Shown one piece after another: positions 10,382 through 20,300 of a stretch of 64,000 bases of DNA. The notes beneath the pieces were generated by a model. That model ran no database searches. It saw nothing but the letters and a program-made list of their open reading frames with translations, and was not told the DNA's origin. Position 1 is the first letter of the stretch, and the number at the start of each line of letters is the position of its first letter. The translations under genes and the position numbers were made by a program. The stretch comes from Rhabditoides inermis (taxonomy: Eukaryota; Nematoda; Chromadorea; Rhabditida; Rhabditidae), in NCBI GenBank assembly GCA_963966185.1, contig CAWZYM010000478.1, forward strand, positions 1 to 64,000, written 5' to 3'.

Positions 10382-11936
10382 CAAGGTATTTGATTCGCTT
10401 CCCGATCCCGCGTATGAACTACCTCCTCCGCCACTCGCAAGTCATATCAGGGACAAGAAGGTAACCACTCCTGACTCCGCCCACTCACGCCCCGCCCCGT
10501 TCACAGATCGGTGCTGGCGCGTTCGGTGAGGTGTTTAAGGGCAAGCTGAAGATTGACGAGGAGAAGAGCTGGAATGTGAGTTTCTCTCTCTCTCTCTCAC
10601 TCCATTCTCCCTCTCTCTCTCTCTTCATCCTCCCTCCCTCTCTCTCTCTTTCTCTCTCTCTCTCCCTCTCTCCCTCCCTCTCTCTCTCTCTTTCCATCCT
10701 CCCTCTCTCAGGTGGCGATCAAGTGTCTGCCGGAGGGCATGATTGTGTCGAAGGAGCAGCGCGACAACTTTGTGGCAGAGGCGAGGATCTGCAAGAAGCT
10801 CAACCACACGTGAGAGAGAGGGGAGGGAGATGAAGAGAGAGGAAGAGAGAGGGAGAGAGAGGATGGTAGATGGATGGGGAGACACTGCTTGCAGCAACAT
10901 CATTCGGCTGCGCGGCGTCGCCATTGACGAGTGGCCGCTGATGATGGTGTGTTCACCTCTCCTCTCTCCCTCTCCTATCTCCCTCTCCTCACACCCTCTC
11001 CTCCTAGGTTCTGGAGTGGGCGGAGAATGGATCGATGCTGGATGTTCTCCGTAAGAGGAGCGGCGAGATCACTCTTGTCAATAAGGAACTGTGAGTAGAT
11101 TACGGTATTCAAGTGTGTTACTGTAATTCACTCACTTACAGTATGCTGGTGCACGCGGCGAACGGTATGCGGTACCTGGAGAAGCACAATGTGATCCACA
11201 GGGACGTTGCCGCGAGGAACTGCCTCATTGACAGGGACATGATGTGGGTTACGGTAGCGAGTACGGCGATTACTGTACCTACCGTACTTGTGAAGATTGC
11301 GTACCTACCGTACTTGTGAAGTGTGAAGATTGCCGACTTTGGTCTCTCGATGGCGACTTCGTTCTACAAAGAGGCCGGCGGTGGAAAACGGCCCATCCGG
11401 TACTGTAATATCCGGTAGATATTGATTACTGTCATAAATTACTATAGCTGGCTGGCTCCTGAGTCTATTGCTCGCTATGAGTATAGCATCAAGTCGGATG
11501 TGTTCGCGTTTGGAGTGCTCATGTGGGAGGTACGATGATTACCGTATCCAAACATACAGTATCCTCGCAGACATTCACTAACGGCAAGCAACCGATCAGC
11601 GACATGACTAACCAGGCGGTGAGTGTGCAGAACACAGAACACACTCTGATCAAACCACAAAGCACAGATTGCGAACGCTGTTGTGAAGAACGGGATGCGA
11701 CTGATGCCCCCAGCTGACATGCCGTATACGACGGCGCAGCTCATGAAGGCATGCTTCATCACGAACCCGCAGCAGAGGTACCGCCCTTTCAGGCTCCGCC
11801 CCCTCCAGCTCCTCCTCCTTGCAGGCCGTCGTTCCTGACTCTGAAGGAGCGCCTGCGTCGCGAGCACGAGAACATGAGCAAGGGCAAGAAGAGCATGGGC
11901 ATCATTGGACTCGGATGGCTCAAGAAGAAGAAGTGA
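8740..11936 (+). CDS. SH2-domain non-receptor tyrosine kinase (Fer/spe-8-like nematode family)
   Basis: Cytoplasmic protein tyrosine kinase with an SH2 domain that binds phosphotyrosine. Exon 1 begins [13 protein letters not shown] (ATG 8740); a later possible start is the ATG at 9421. The SH2 domain begins [17 protein letters not shown] (about 9530), has the phosphate-binding arginine in FLLRKSD, and ends near [20 protein letters not shown] (about 9990). The kinase domain follows: glycine loop [14 protein letters not shown] (about 10507), VAIK lysine (about 10710), HRDVAARN (about 11195), DFG (about 11335), WLAPES, and a basic tail ending WLKKKK at 11936. All catalytic residues are present. 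Two oddities lie in the N-terminal part: the intron after about 8943 has a GC donor where the duplicate has GT, and the next exon carries a 10-bp tandem duplication near 9003-9022 that upsets phase. A (GACAGA)n tract fills one intron. An AATAAA lies at 12085-12090. Confidence 0.88.
9995..10378 (+). repeat. (GACAGA)n and (GA)n microsatellite in a kinase intron
   Basis: About 300 bp of near-perfect ACAGAG hexamer repeats, flanked by plain GA repeats, lie in the intron between the end of the SH2 domain and the kinase linker exon (which starts after TTTTCAAG near 10386). The long Arg-Asp and Arg-Gln ORFs across it come from the repeat. Confidence 0.95.
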
Positions 11937-11939
11937 TCA

Positions 11940-12925
11940 AAGCACACAACACACAGAGACCTCTTACACTTAGCGCGTTCTTAGATGTTACAACAGTTCC
12001 GTAGGTAGATTAAAACGATAGCAAACAACAAGATTCTCGCATTTGTTCCCCCTAGATTTCTCGCCGCTCAACAATTGAGTGTGGAATAAATGCATTTACA
12101 GGAAGCAACCTGGTATTTGTATGATAGAAATGGAGGTCATTTGTTTTTTTTTTCAACACGCGGCAGCCTTCAAAAGAGAATTATCCCGCTCGACATTGTT
12201 GGTTTCATCAATACACGGCGGATTGTTCGCGGAACAGCCAGTGAAGAGAAAGTCTCAGGGGCGGGCGCCGCAACGCATCCCATTTCGCGCCTCTTTTCGC
12301 AGTCTGATCTACCACTTTTCTGTCTGACTCTAACGCGCGCACTATGTCAAAGAAAAATCGATGTGTCAGAGACGGCCACAGTGGGTAGATCAAATTGAAC
12401 GCGATGCGTATGCCCGCCCCTGAGAAACTCTGTTCCGAAATAGCCGCCTTTCGGGCAGCCGTGCAATAATTTGGTTTTCTGGTGCGCTAGGCGCTAGCCA
12501 ACAAAATAAACAACAAAACAAAGTGAGAAACGCCCTTCTCTCCGCGTTTACGAGCACCCTTTTCTTCTCTCGAAACGAACTGCAAATCACTTACCCATTC
12601 ACTCTCTTGCACTGATCTCTCGCTCTTTTTGCAATAATAATATTAGGAGTGAGGGTGAGAATTTGAGAACCATATGTGAGAAGGGAATGTGAGAGAAGCG
12701 CGTCATATCATGGTTGGACATTCGATATGACAAAGATGCAAATAAGAGAAGGTATAGATCTTAATTGTCGCTGATTGAGCCAAAACAGGATATGAGAGGA
12801 ACTTTATTGCCATGTAAGATATAACACGACATAATTTTGACATATACAGAAGAAACATTCATCCCTTCGTCCCTTCACATGCAAATGATTATTGTTAAAA
12901 CATATGAAAAAGGATAGTTGGGGCG
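11940..12925. other. Intergenic region between convergent genes
   Basis: This is the 3' region of the SH2 kinase (AATAAA at 12085-12090) followed by about 800 bp with no supported gene. The ORFs across 12079-12398 lack family resemblance and codon-like structure. The minus-strand F-box gene ends at 12930, so the two genes converge here. Confidence 0.6.
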
Positions 12926-12929
12926 TGAA

Positions 12930-13991
12930 TCAGTAGTGACGCATGCGCATCGCACAGACGCGGCGTTGCTTGCGCCTCTCCAGCACTTGGGCGTGACGGT
13001 CAGACGCCTCCAGCCTCGATTGGAATAGCGGGCAGTGATGCCACGGGATCACTGAAGGCCGATCGTAGCGGAAGTTGTAGCCGCGCAGCTCGATCACATC
13101 CAACATATTCCACTTTCTCAACACACGCACAACTCGCCACGCCACGCTGTCCACCACACCCACCTGAAAACTCTCGACGTCATCTACTTCCTACACTTGG
13201 TAAAGCCAGTGCGTTCAAATCATGTACTGTTTGGCTCCATTGAAGTCTGATAATAAAAATTGAGACATACAAAAAAGGATCCCACCATTTCGATCTTCTG
13301 AATGTCGTATCGGGGTAACATGTAGTGGAGGTGAATTCCCACTTTTGTAGCCAGATTCTTCACAGCCTCTATACGTATGCGACGACTGGGAATGTTTCTG
13401 ATGAGAGTGGTGTTTCTCTCTTCTTCCATCAACTCGTCGCGTTTACTGAAACAAAATGTTTTTTTTTTCTTATTCTTTGCCGATAAAACGTGTCTTTGAA
13501 AAGAAACTGCTTCTCAATACCACAGAGAATCAAATTGTATTTCGAGAAATAAATTTCTGGTTTTCAGAATATAGCATGATATGTGGATTGGTTTGAGGTG
13601 AAAATGTACATATGCTCACTCTTCGGGGTTGTCCCAGACGGCCATAACTTCATATGAAAGGTGATCCGGCCATCTCGAGCCCAGCTCATGCAATGCAAAC
13701 AGGAGAATGTGCTGCAAATGCGTCACAGTATTGGTTGCTAAAAATCCAAGTATGGTAGGTAGCTCACGTCTTTGAGATTGGAGACCAACACGTATAACTT
13801 TCTTCTCGGAAGAGAGATGCGATGCTCATCAATGATATTCTTGAAGCGCGAGGAGAGCAGCCGAAAAGTTTTCACGTCCTAAATGTTTATTCATTTAAAA
13901 TACGACTAGGTCAATGTAGATAAGAACATACCCGGTAGTGTACAGACTTCAAGATTTTGACGATGAGTTCATTCGGCAGCACTTCGAACAT
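12930..13991 (-). CDS. F-box-like protein
   Basis: Likely substrate-recognition subunit of an SCF ubiquitin ligase. Five exons can be read on the minus strand. The first begins MFEVLPNELIVKILKSVHYR at 13991, which fits the start of an F-box (LPxE...ILxxV). The next, DVKTFRLLSSRFKNIIDEHR (about 13760-13880), completes the F-box. Later exons read HELGSRWPDHLSYEVMAVWD (about 13620-13710), TTLIRNIPSRRIRIEAVKNL (about 13285-13445), and a last exon with VLRKWNMLDVIELRGYNFRY ending MRMRHY and a stop at 12930. Total length is about 215-230 residues, short for an F-box protein, with no recognised C-terminal domain. The nematode F-box family is large and fast-evolving, so the family call rests mainly on the N-terminus. 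Confidence 0.65.
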
Positions 13992-13999
13992 CTTTAGAA

Positions 14000-14905
14000 G
14001 GATTGACGTATGTAGATGAAGAGAGTGCGCGTTTGAGTCCAACAATAGCGAAAGACGCTGCCTACGGGGTTTGCTGTAGGCGTTTCTGGGTATACTGTAT
14101 ACTGCGCATCATGTGAGTGAGATCACGTATTTGTTATGTTATGTAGCCACAATTTTAACTGATTTAGCATAAACTACAATGAGTAATATTGTGGGCTTGA
14201 GTTGCACTCTTTCACGAGAGACATTAGGGTGAATAGAGCAAGATCAAAACTCGATCAATATTGTTTTCAAACTGACAAGTGAACACCTTTCCAAGCGAGA
14301 GAGTTACCAGTACGCTAGCTAGGTTTGGAGTCGGTTGTGTCAACTGAAAATGTGAACGTGAGATGAAACTTTTGAAGTACAACCTGTAGAACTATAGGAC
14401 AATATAATTTTTAGCGAAAATTGTTGAGCTGAGTTGGAACGTAAAATAGAAAGAAACATGAACGATGAGCACTCAAATATTTTTATGCGCCGCCCGACGC
14501 CCGTTGACTACTGTCAACGGTGAACGCCCTCGACCCTGCTATAGGCGAGGCGAGAGACGGCGTCTCTCAGAGGGTGTAGAGAAATAGAGCACATTGTGTC
14601 CAGGTCAGATGTGTCTTATCTATCGAATTGAATCCAACTAGTGAGACTGTGGGAATATTGATTCTACACTACGGTACAGTAGGGTAAGGAGAGGACTGAA
14701 CGGCGCGGTGCAAATGAATACAGCAGTTGCACAGTGTTTGGTTTGGGTTATCCCTATAGGCGCGCTAGAATGGACTGCAAGCGTCTTTGTCCAAAGTCCT
14801 CATAAACGCAGCTATAGATTTCCTTTCGTTGACTGGTGAACTGAGCATGTTACAAATAGCCTGGAACAGTTGGAACGAAATCTCTATGTGTATACACGGT
14901 TTGAG
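14000..14905. other. Intergenic region, no gene seen
   Basis: No coding exon was recognised. It contains a perfect short hairpin, CCGTTGAC-TACT-GTCAACGG, near 14508-14527, and a GAGACGGCGTCTC palindrome near 14555-14567. No function can be assigned. Confidence 0.5.
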
Positions 14906-14999
14906 GCATTAAGATTTAGTGCACCATGGCCGGGCTGCTAGCGAGGTAGAAGTACACATCGCTGTGTCGCGTGTTACTTTCTCCCCCTGCCTGCTCACC

Positions 15000-15286
15000 T
15001 GCATCATGTGAGTGAGCGGTCTGTACGGGTGGAAGACGACGAGGCAGCAGTCGAGTATCTCCAGCAGAATGAACTCGGCCTCGTGGATGTAGCCCACGCG
15101 CATCGACGGCTGCTCCACACCCACGTTCAGCTTCTTCACTGCAGAGAGGGAGGGGTGACCAGGGGGAGGAGAGGGGGGGGACTCACGCGTGGACGACACG
15201 CTGGTCATGAGCTTGCTGGTGCTCATCATTCCATGCTCCTCTACCTGCAACAACATGCATTCAGTACACTACTAACGAATAATCGT
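15000..15286 (-). pseudogene. Cyclin C fragment (two internal exons)
   Basis: The minus strand repeats two cyclin C exons. One reads VEEHGMMSTSKLMTSVSST (about 15185-15245). The next reads KKLNVGVEQPSMRVGYIHEA through CCLVVFHPYRPLTHMMQ (about 15000-15141). They match 27599-27656 and 27226-27364 of the intact gene, and the protein sequence there is unchanged. The flanking cyclin C exons are absent. On the left the match ends near 15000. On the right it ends in the intron near 15286, where plus-strand aminopeptidase sequence begins. Confidence 0.85.
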
Positions 15287-15345
15287 TGGGAGGCCAAGGT
15301 GAGGGAACGGGGAAGTGAGGGGCGATGCTGATGGCTGCGTTGCAG

Positions 15346-15822
15346 ACTGCGGCCGCGGGCCGCCGCTCTGGTGACATGTGTGTGCCGATGATGTTCGCCC
15401 CCGACCTCCACTTCTCCGACTTTGACTCTCCCGTCGCTGACATGAAGAACAGCAACCTCGGCAAGATGGAGGTGTGTGGACTGAAGGAGAGGCATGGAAT
15501 TGCTTTTAGAATGCCGTTGCTAACCCGAGAGTGGTATGTGCGTTGTTGAGTGTAGAAACCGCAGGGTCCTCCCTCGTCGATCGCCGGTCTCTTCATCGGA
15601 TCGCACATCGAGTTCGGAGAGGGACTCAACTGGGTGCACCTCGACATTGCTGCCCCCGCCGAGTACCAGGAAAGGTGCGTGGAGAGAGGGAGAGGGAGAG
15701 GGAGAGAGAGAGAGCGGAAGGGATGAACCCATACACCATGGTTCAGGGGCACCGGATTCGGCCCGTCTCTCTTCTCGTCTCTGCTCGGCAAGCACACTGA
15801 CGTCCCACTCCTCCAGCTCTAG
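15346..15822 (+). pseudogene. C-terminal fragment of M17 leucyl aminopeptidase
   Basis: Three plus-strand exons encode the C-terminal end of an M17 (leucyl aminopeptidase / NPEPL1-type) metallopeptidase: AAAGRRSGDMCVPMMFAPDL with PVADMKNSNLGKME (15346-15471), PPSSIAGLFIGSHIEFGEGL then NWVHLDIAAPAEYQER (about 15557-15675), and GTGFGPSLFSSLLGKHTDVP ending LLQL and TAG at 15822. The DMKNS and GTGFG motifs are characteristic of the family. The upstream two thirds of the gene, including most metal ligands, are absent, because cyclin C intron sequence begins just before 15286. The exons themselves are open and correctly bordered, so the fragment is recent. The parent gene is not in the window. Confidence 0.8.
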
Positions 15823-15849
15823 GAACCGCGTATTTTATCCCCGCCCCTT

Positions 15850-17280
15850 CCAAACCAGCTGATATCATAATTTATTAGAATCGTGTACATTATTTTGTAA
15901 AAAATTATGCGAGTTCTAACCTTCTGTATGAGCTTTGTGAAATGATTTGTTGTGTGTGGTTTTAGTAAATTGTTTTTCAAGATAATTTATCAAGATGTGT
16001 TTCACTCGTCAAGAGGTCAAGATGGTTTTTTTGGGTTTTTTATTGGCGTTATACCCACTACATTTATCGACCTCGCCTGCTCTCTCGTTCTCTCATCTCG
16101 CACACAACTTGCTTCACGACCATATAGTGGGTCCCCCGTTTTGGCGGTAGGCAAGTTGTGAATCGTCATTCTTTTATTATGCACGAGCGCATACTTGATG
16201 CGTGGAAGAGTTGATGTTTTGTTCATTGCGCACTCTCAAAATCGGTCGACCGGTGTCTGTTGACCTAATTGTGACGACAAGTTTATGAAAATGGCATGCA
16301 AATGGACGTGTTTGATACAGTGTCCATGAACCTAAAAATGGAAACAACTCTTTCCGAACTTCATGATATTGTACAAAAAATTTGATATGATGTTCTTGGA
16401 TGGGTTCCATACAAATCTCGGAGAGCAGATTTTGCAAATTATTTCTCAGAGAAGAGCTCATTTTAAAAAAAAATATCATTACATTGGAGTCATATCTCAA
16501 AATTCAGTCGAAATCCATCTCAAGTACCAGCTGTCTATCGACACCTATAGGGACTTAGTTGGCACATTATTCAGCCAGTAATATGTTGCCAGTAGTAGAT
16601 CTTCTTTAAACAGGTGTGTGTTGTCCCTATGAGGAAACACAGCTCGCTAAATAACTTCATAGTCGCTTCATGAAAACAGCTCAAACTTCGTCAGCAGGTG
16701 GTTCTTGACCCCCACTACAACTCTCGGAGAGCACATTTGTGATTATGTTTCTCCTACTACAGTAATTTCCAATTTCAGCAGCTTGCAAGATAGGTCAAAA
16801 CAGTTTTTCGCCCAAAACCAATGGGAAAACGGCGAATATTTTTTTTATATTTTGACCATCTTGCAAGCTGCTTTCATACAGCAATCCTGGGAATGAGGCG
16901 CATTTGCATAATTTTTTCATCGGTCTGCGTCATTTTTTCGGCCAGAGATAATTTGCCTACCGCGAAAACGGGGGACCCATCTCAAAATATCTGTCTTACA
17001 CTGAGTGAGTTGCCACAAAGTGAAAAGCTCAACTTTCGTACTGTTCACGCTGCCCATGTTCATATTCACTTTCCGAAACGCGTCCGAAAAGTTTGTTTTT
17101 CAACCTCGAAGGAGTCAACAATGTACGATAAGATAATTTTATTGAATAATGCATCAAATACATATTTGTTATCATAATATCTCTTTACAATACATCTAGA
17201 TAGATTCATATAATGTAGTATCACAAAAAATCAGAGCAAAACACCAATATTCAATACTCATACAGACAACGTGTAACAAT
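15850..17280. other. Intergenic region holding an inverted-repeat element
   Basis: No coding exon was found between the aminopeptidase fragment and the 3' end of the large minus-strand gene. Most of the interval is the inverted-repeat element described at 16128-16979. Confidence 0.6.
16128..16979. mobile_element. MITE-like element with 27-bp inverted repeats
   Basis: TGGGTCCCCCGTTTTGGCGG continuing to TAGGCAA (16128-16154) is the reverse complement, with one mismatch, of 16953-16979. The interior has a second long hairpin: about 16776-16798 (GCAGCTTGCAAGATAGGTCA) pairs with about 16850-16872. There is no convincing transposase ORF. At 852 bp it looks like a non-autonomous DNA transposon. An extra short inverted pair (ACAACTTGC / GCAAGTTGT) surrounds the left terminal repeat. 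Confidence 0.7.
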
Positions 17281-17314
17281 ATTTTAATAACGTTGGTTCA
17301 TGGGCCAAGTCAGT

Positions 17315-20300
17315 TCACGAATTGACAGCGCCGGCATCGCCAGATCCCTGGAAACATAACAATAAGAGGGGGATGGTCGGTTAGAGAGATAGGTGATAAG
17401 GAAGAGAGACCTTCTCTTGGTGAGTCTCGACGAGAGAGTCGAACATGTCATTGAGACTGGGGGACGGGCATTCCTGCTTCTTGCCATCCTCTCCCTTCTC
17501 CTCATCACATCCCTCTTTATCTTCTTCACAGCGAGTGGACGAAGCTGAACAACACCATTAGACACGGAAACATGACACTTCAATCACCTGTGTCCACAGC
17601 GGCAGTCTCGGGCTGCACAGAGGGCTGCTTGGCGTCTCCATTCAGCATCTGCTCACTCTCCTCCTCCTTCTGTGCCTCGCAGTCATCGTCCACAACTGAT
17701 TGTTCGCTCGAGGCCACCACCTTCTCATTCTCCGAATCGACAACCGGCATTTCTAAACACGTTACTACACATTAGAAAGTGATCATTACCATACCTGCAT
17801 TCTCTTCGACCGACTTGTCTTTCTCCGTCTTAGCATTCTCATCAGAGAGACACGAAACTGAATCGAAATGCGTAACAAAAGTTCACAAATGCAAATGGAA
17901 ACGCGCACTCACCTCCGTTCGGCTCTACAGTAACAATGGACAGCTTCTCGTGGTCATCAACCTTGGCTTGTTCCTTCTCATCACACGACGGAACATAGTC
18001 TCCCTTTGCCGCACCAGTCGATAGCTGCTCGGTCGTCACCTCTTCTGTCTTATTCGCGGTCTCGACTGGCTGAGCGACGCCTAAATAGTAAATACACCAT
18101 TATACATCTCATTTTATCTACCATTAAAATTGACCTGCTTGCTGCCCCACGGCCACTGCCTCCTCGCCATTGACAGCTATCTCCGCAGCCTTGTTCTCGT
18201 TCACCTCCATCTCCTGTCCGTTCTCCACCGCCCTCTTGCCAGTCTCATCGTTCGCCTGCTCAGGAGTCTCCTTCTCGATGCGCTCTTCTTCCGTCGTCTT
18301 CTCTCCCATCTCCAGCCCAGACACCACCTCGCTCTTCTCCGTCTCTTCACCGTCACATGGCTCATGCGACTGCGACGACTTCTCCTTCTACAACATTAAT
18401 TTGTGATGGAACACAAATACGAACTATGTTTTGTCACCTGCTCGAGAGTTTTCTTGTTCGCCTCAGCATCGGCATCTATCGACACTGTATTCTCTCCATT
18501 CTCCTTTTCGCCCTCCACATCCAGCGGCACATCCGCCTCCACCTTCTTCTCCGCGTCTCCATCAACCGAGGGATCCATCACCATCTTCACATCTTGATCC
18601 TCCTTCACTTCTGGAGTGATCAGTTCTTCCTTCTCATCAGCCTCGCAGATAGTGTTGTCAGTGGGCGATCGGGGCACGGGAGTTGCGGCGTCCTGGTCAA
18701 CCGTTCTCTCGTCCTCCCCCTCCTCACAGCACTCGCTCTCACTGCCCAGACACGACTGGTCGACACTCGTCGTCTGCAACAGTACACAGTAATCGATGCC
18801 TCCCACCAACGCTGCAACCTCTTACCTCCTCCTCCGGCACAGCGCTCGCCACGCTGGTCACACTGCACGACGCCTCGCTGCCGGTCACCGACACCTTCAA
18901 ACAGCCAATGGACAATCATCACATCGTCCACTCGAGCATCAAGCCGCGCCCACTCACCAACTCCACCTCCTCCCCGACCGTCTCCTCTTCCTCCTTCTCC
19001 TCCGCTGGCTTCTCCTTCTCTCCCTCCTCATCGTCGCTCGCCATCTCGCGTCTCTTGCCCGGTCGCAGACGCATTCCATCCGCACAGATCGCCTCCGCCG
19101 CCGCCACAACCTACGTGAAACTCGTACTCTGAGCTACTTTAGGATGTATCTTTACCAACCTCCGGTCCCTTGATGCCTTCTGGCCACTCGGCGCTCACTC
19201 TCCTCCACGCCTCCACCAACCACTTGCCGTTCACCTTGCCCAGCGCAGAGTACGGGAACGAGCCTGCAACAAATCATGAATCATCCCACATCAACAAAAC
19301 ATCTTCCCTGTATGCCTGTATCATCGCGTAAATAATGTTTGTTCCCAACTGCTAGAAGTTTCGAAATATTAACAAACATAAGCACAACTTACTAAGAATG
19401 GTCTTGACGATGCGCATTCCCTCGACAGTATCGGGGAAGACTGCAGCCACCTGCCAGATGGCGTCAAAGTCGGCGGGGCTCATCGGCGTCGACGACGCCC
19501 ACGGCATCTGCACGAGAAAAAAATGTCGACGTAAAACTACACATAACTACAAGTATGCACGACCCAATCTCCCACACATCCGAATCACCTTACCCTACAA
19601 AATAAACTAATGGGAGGTAGTTTGAAACCCAGAACAGACCGTGAGCGCGTACTCCCTCTTCTGTCGACTCTTGTAGGTATTGAGAGCGAGGAGGCGGTGA
19701 AGAACATAGTATTTCTGTGCCCAGCTCCACCCTTCCTTCTCCATCCATCCCTAAAACACAAATGTCTCATAGTCCATTCTATATTGCAATTCAAATCTTC
19801 AAATCACCTCAACCCCACTGAAAAAGTCGGTGCACATTTTCTCCGCCTCTCGCTTTACGGCATCTTCCGATCCATTTGGCGATCTGTCCACCTGATTGCG
19901 CACCAGACGGCACACAGTGTCTACAATTACATACACCTCGAATAGCCGACTACTTCTGTCACTCACGGATGTACTCGTAGCGCATCTTTGGCGGGCCGAC
20001 CATCGTCTTCTCAGGCCGCGCGTACTGGCCAAGCGCCGACGTCACCACCTACAAAACAAGTTTGACTGCATAAAGCTACTCAATTGGGTATGTTGCATAT
20101 GCATACCTGGACGGGGCACACGTTGGGAGAGTCTCCGGCGGCGCCAATCTCCCAGCGAGCAATCGGCGGCTGCGACTTCTCCCCTCTCCCATTCCTCGGA
20201 TGCAGATCCTCCGACAGACGGCCGTATCCAATCGACAGCTTGATCATATCCACCTACGATAACAAAATTCCAGATATAGTGTCATTCTACATCTGCAACC

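Noticed and set aside
9935..10464. ORFs with long Arg-Asp, Arg-Gln or Ser-Val repeats
   Set aside because: They are translations of the (GACAGA)n tract lying within a kinase intron.
12079..12398. 100-codon ORF downstream of the kinase
   Set aside because: No family resemblance, and it overlaps the kinase 3' region with AATAAA at 12085.
18130..19173. Plus-strand ORFs of 89-253 codons
   Set aside because: They are antisense shadows of the acidic C-terminal exons of the minus-strand gene.
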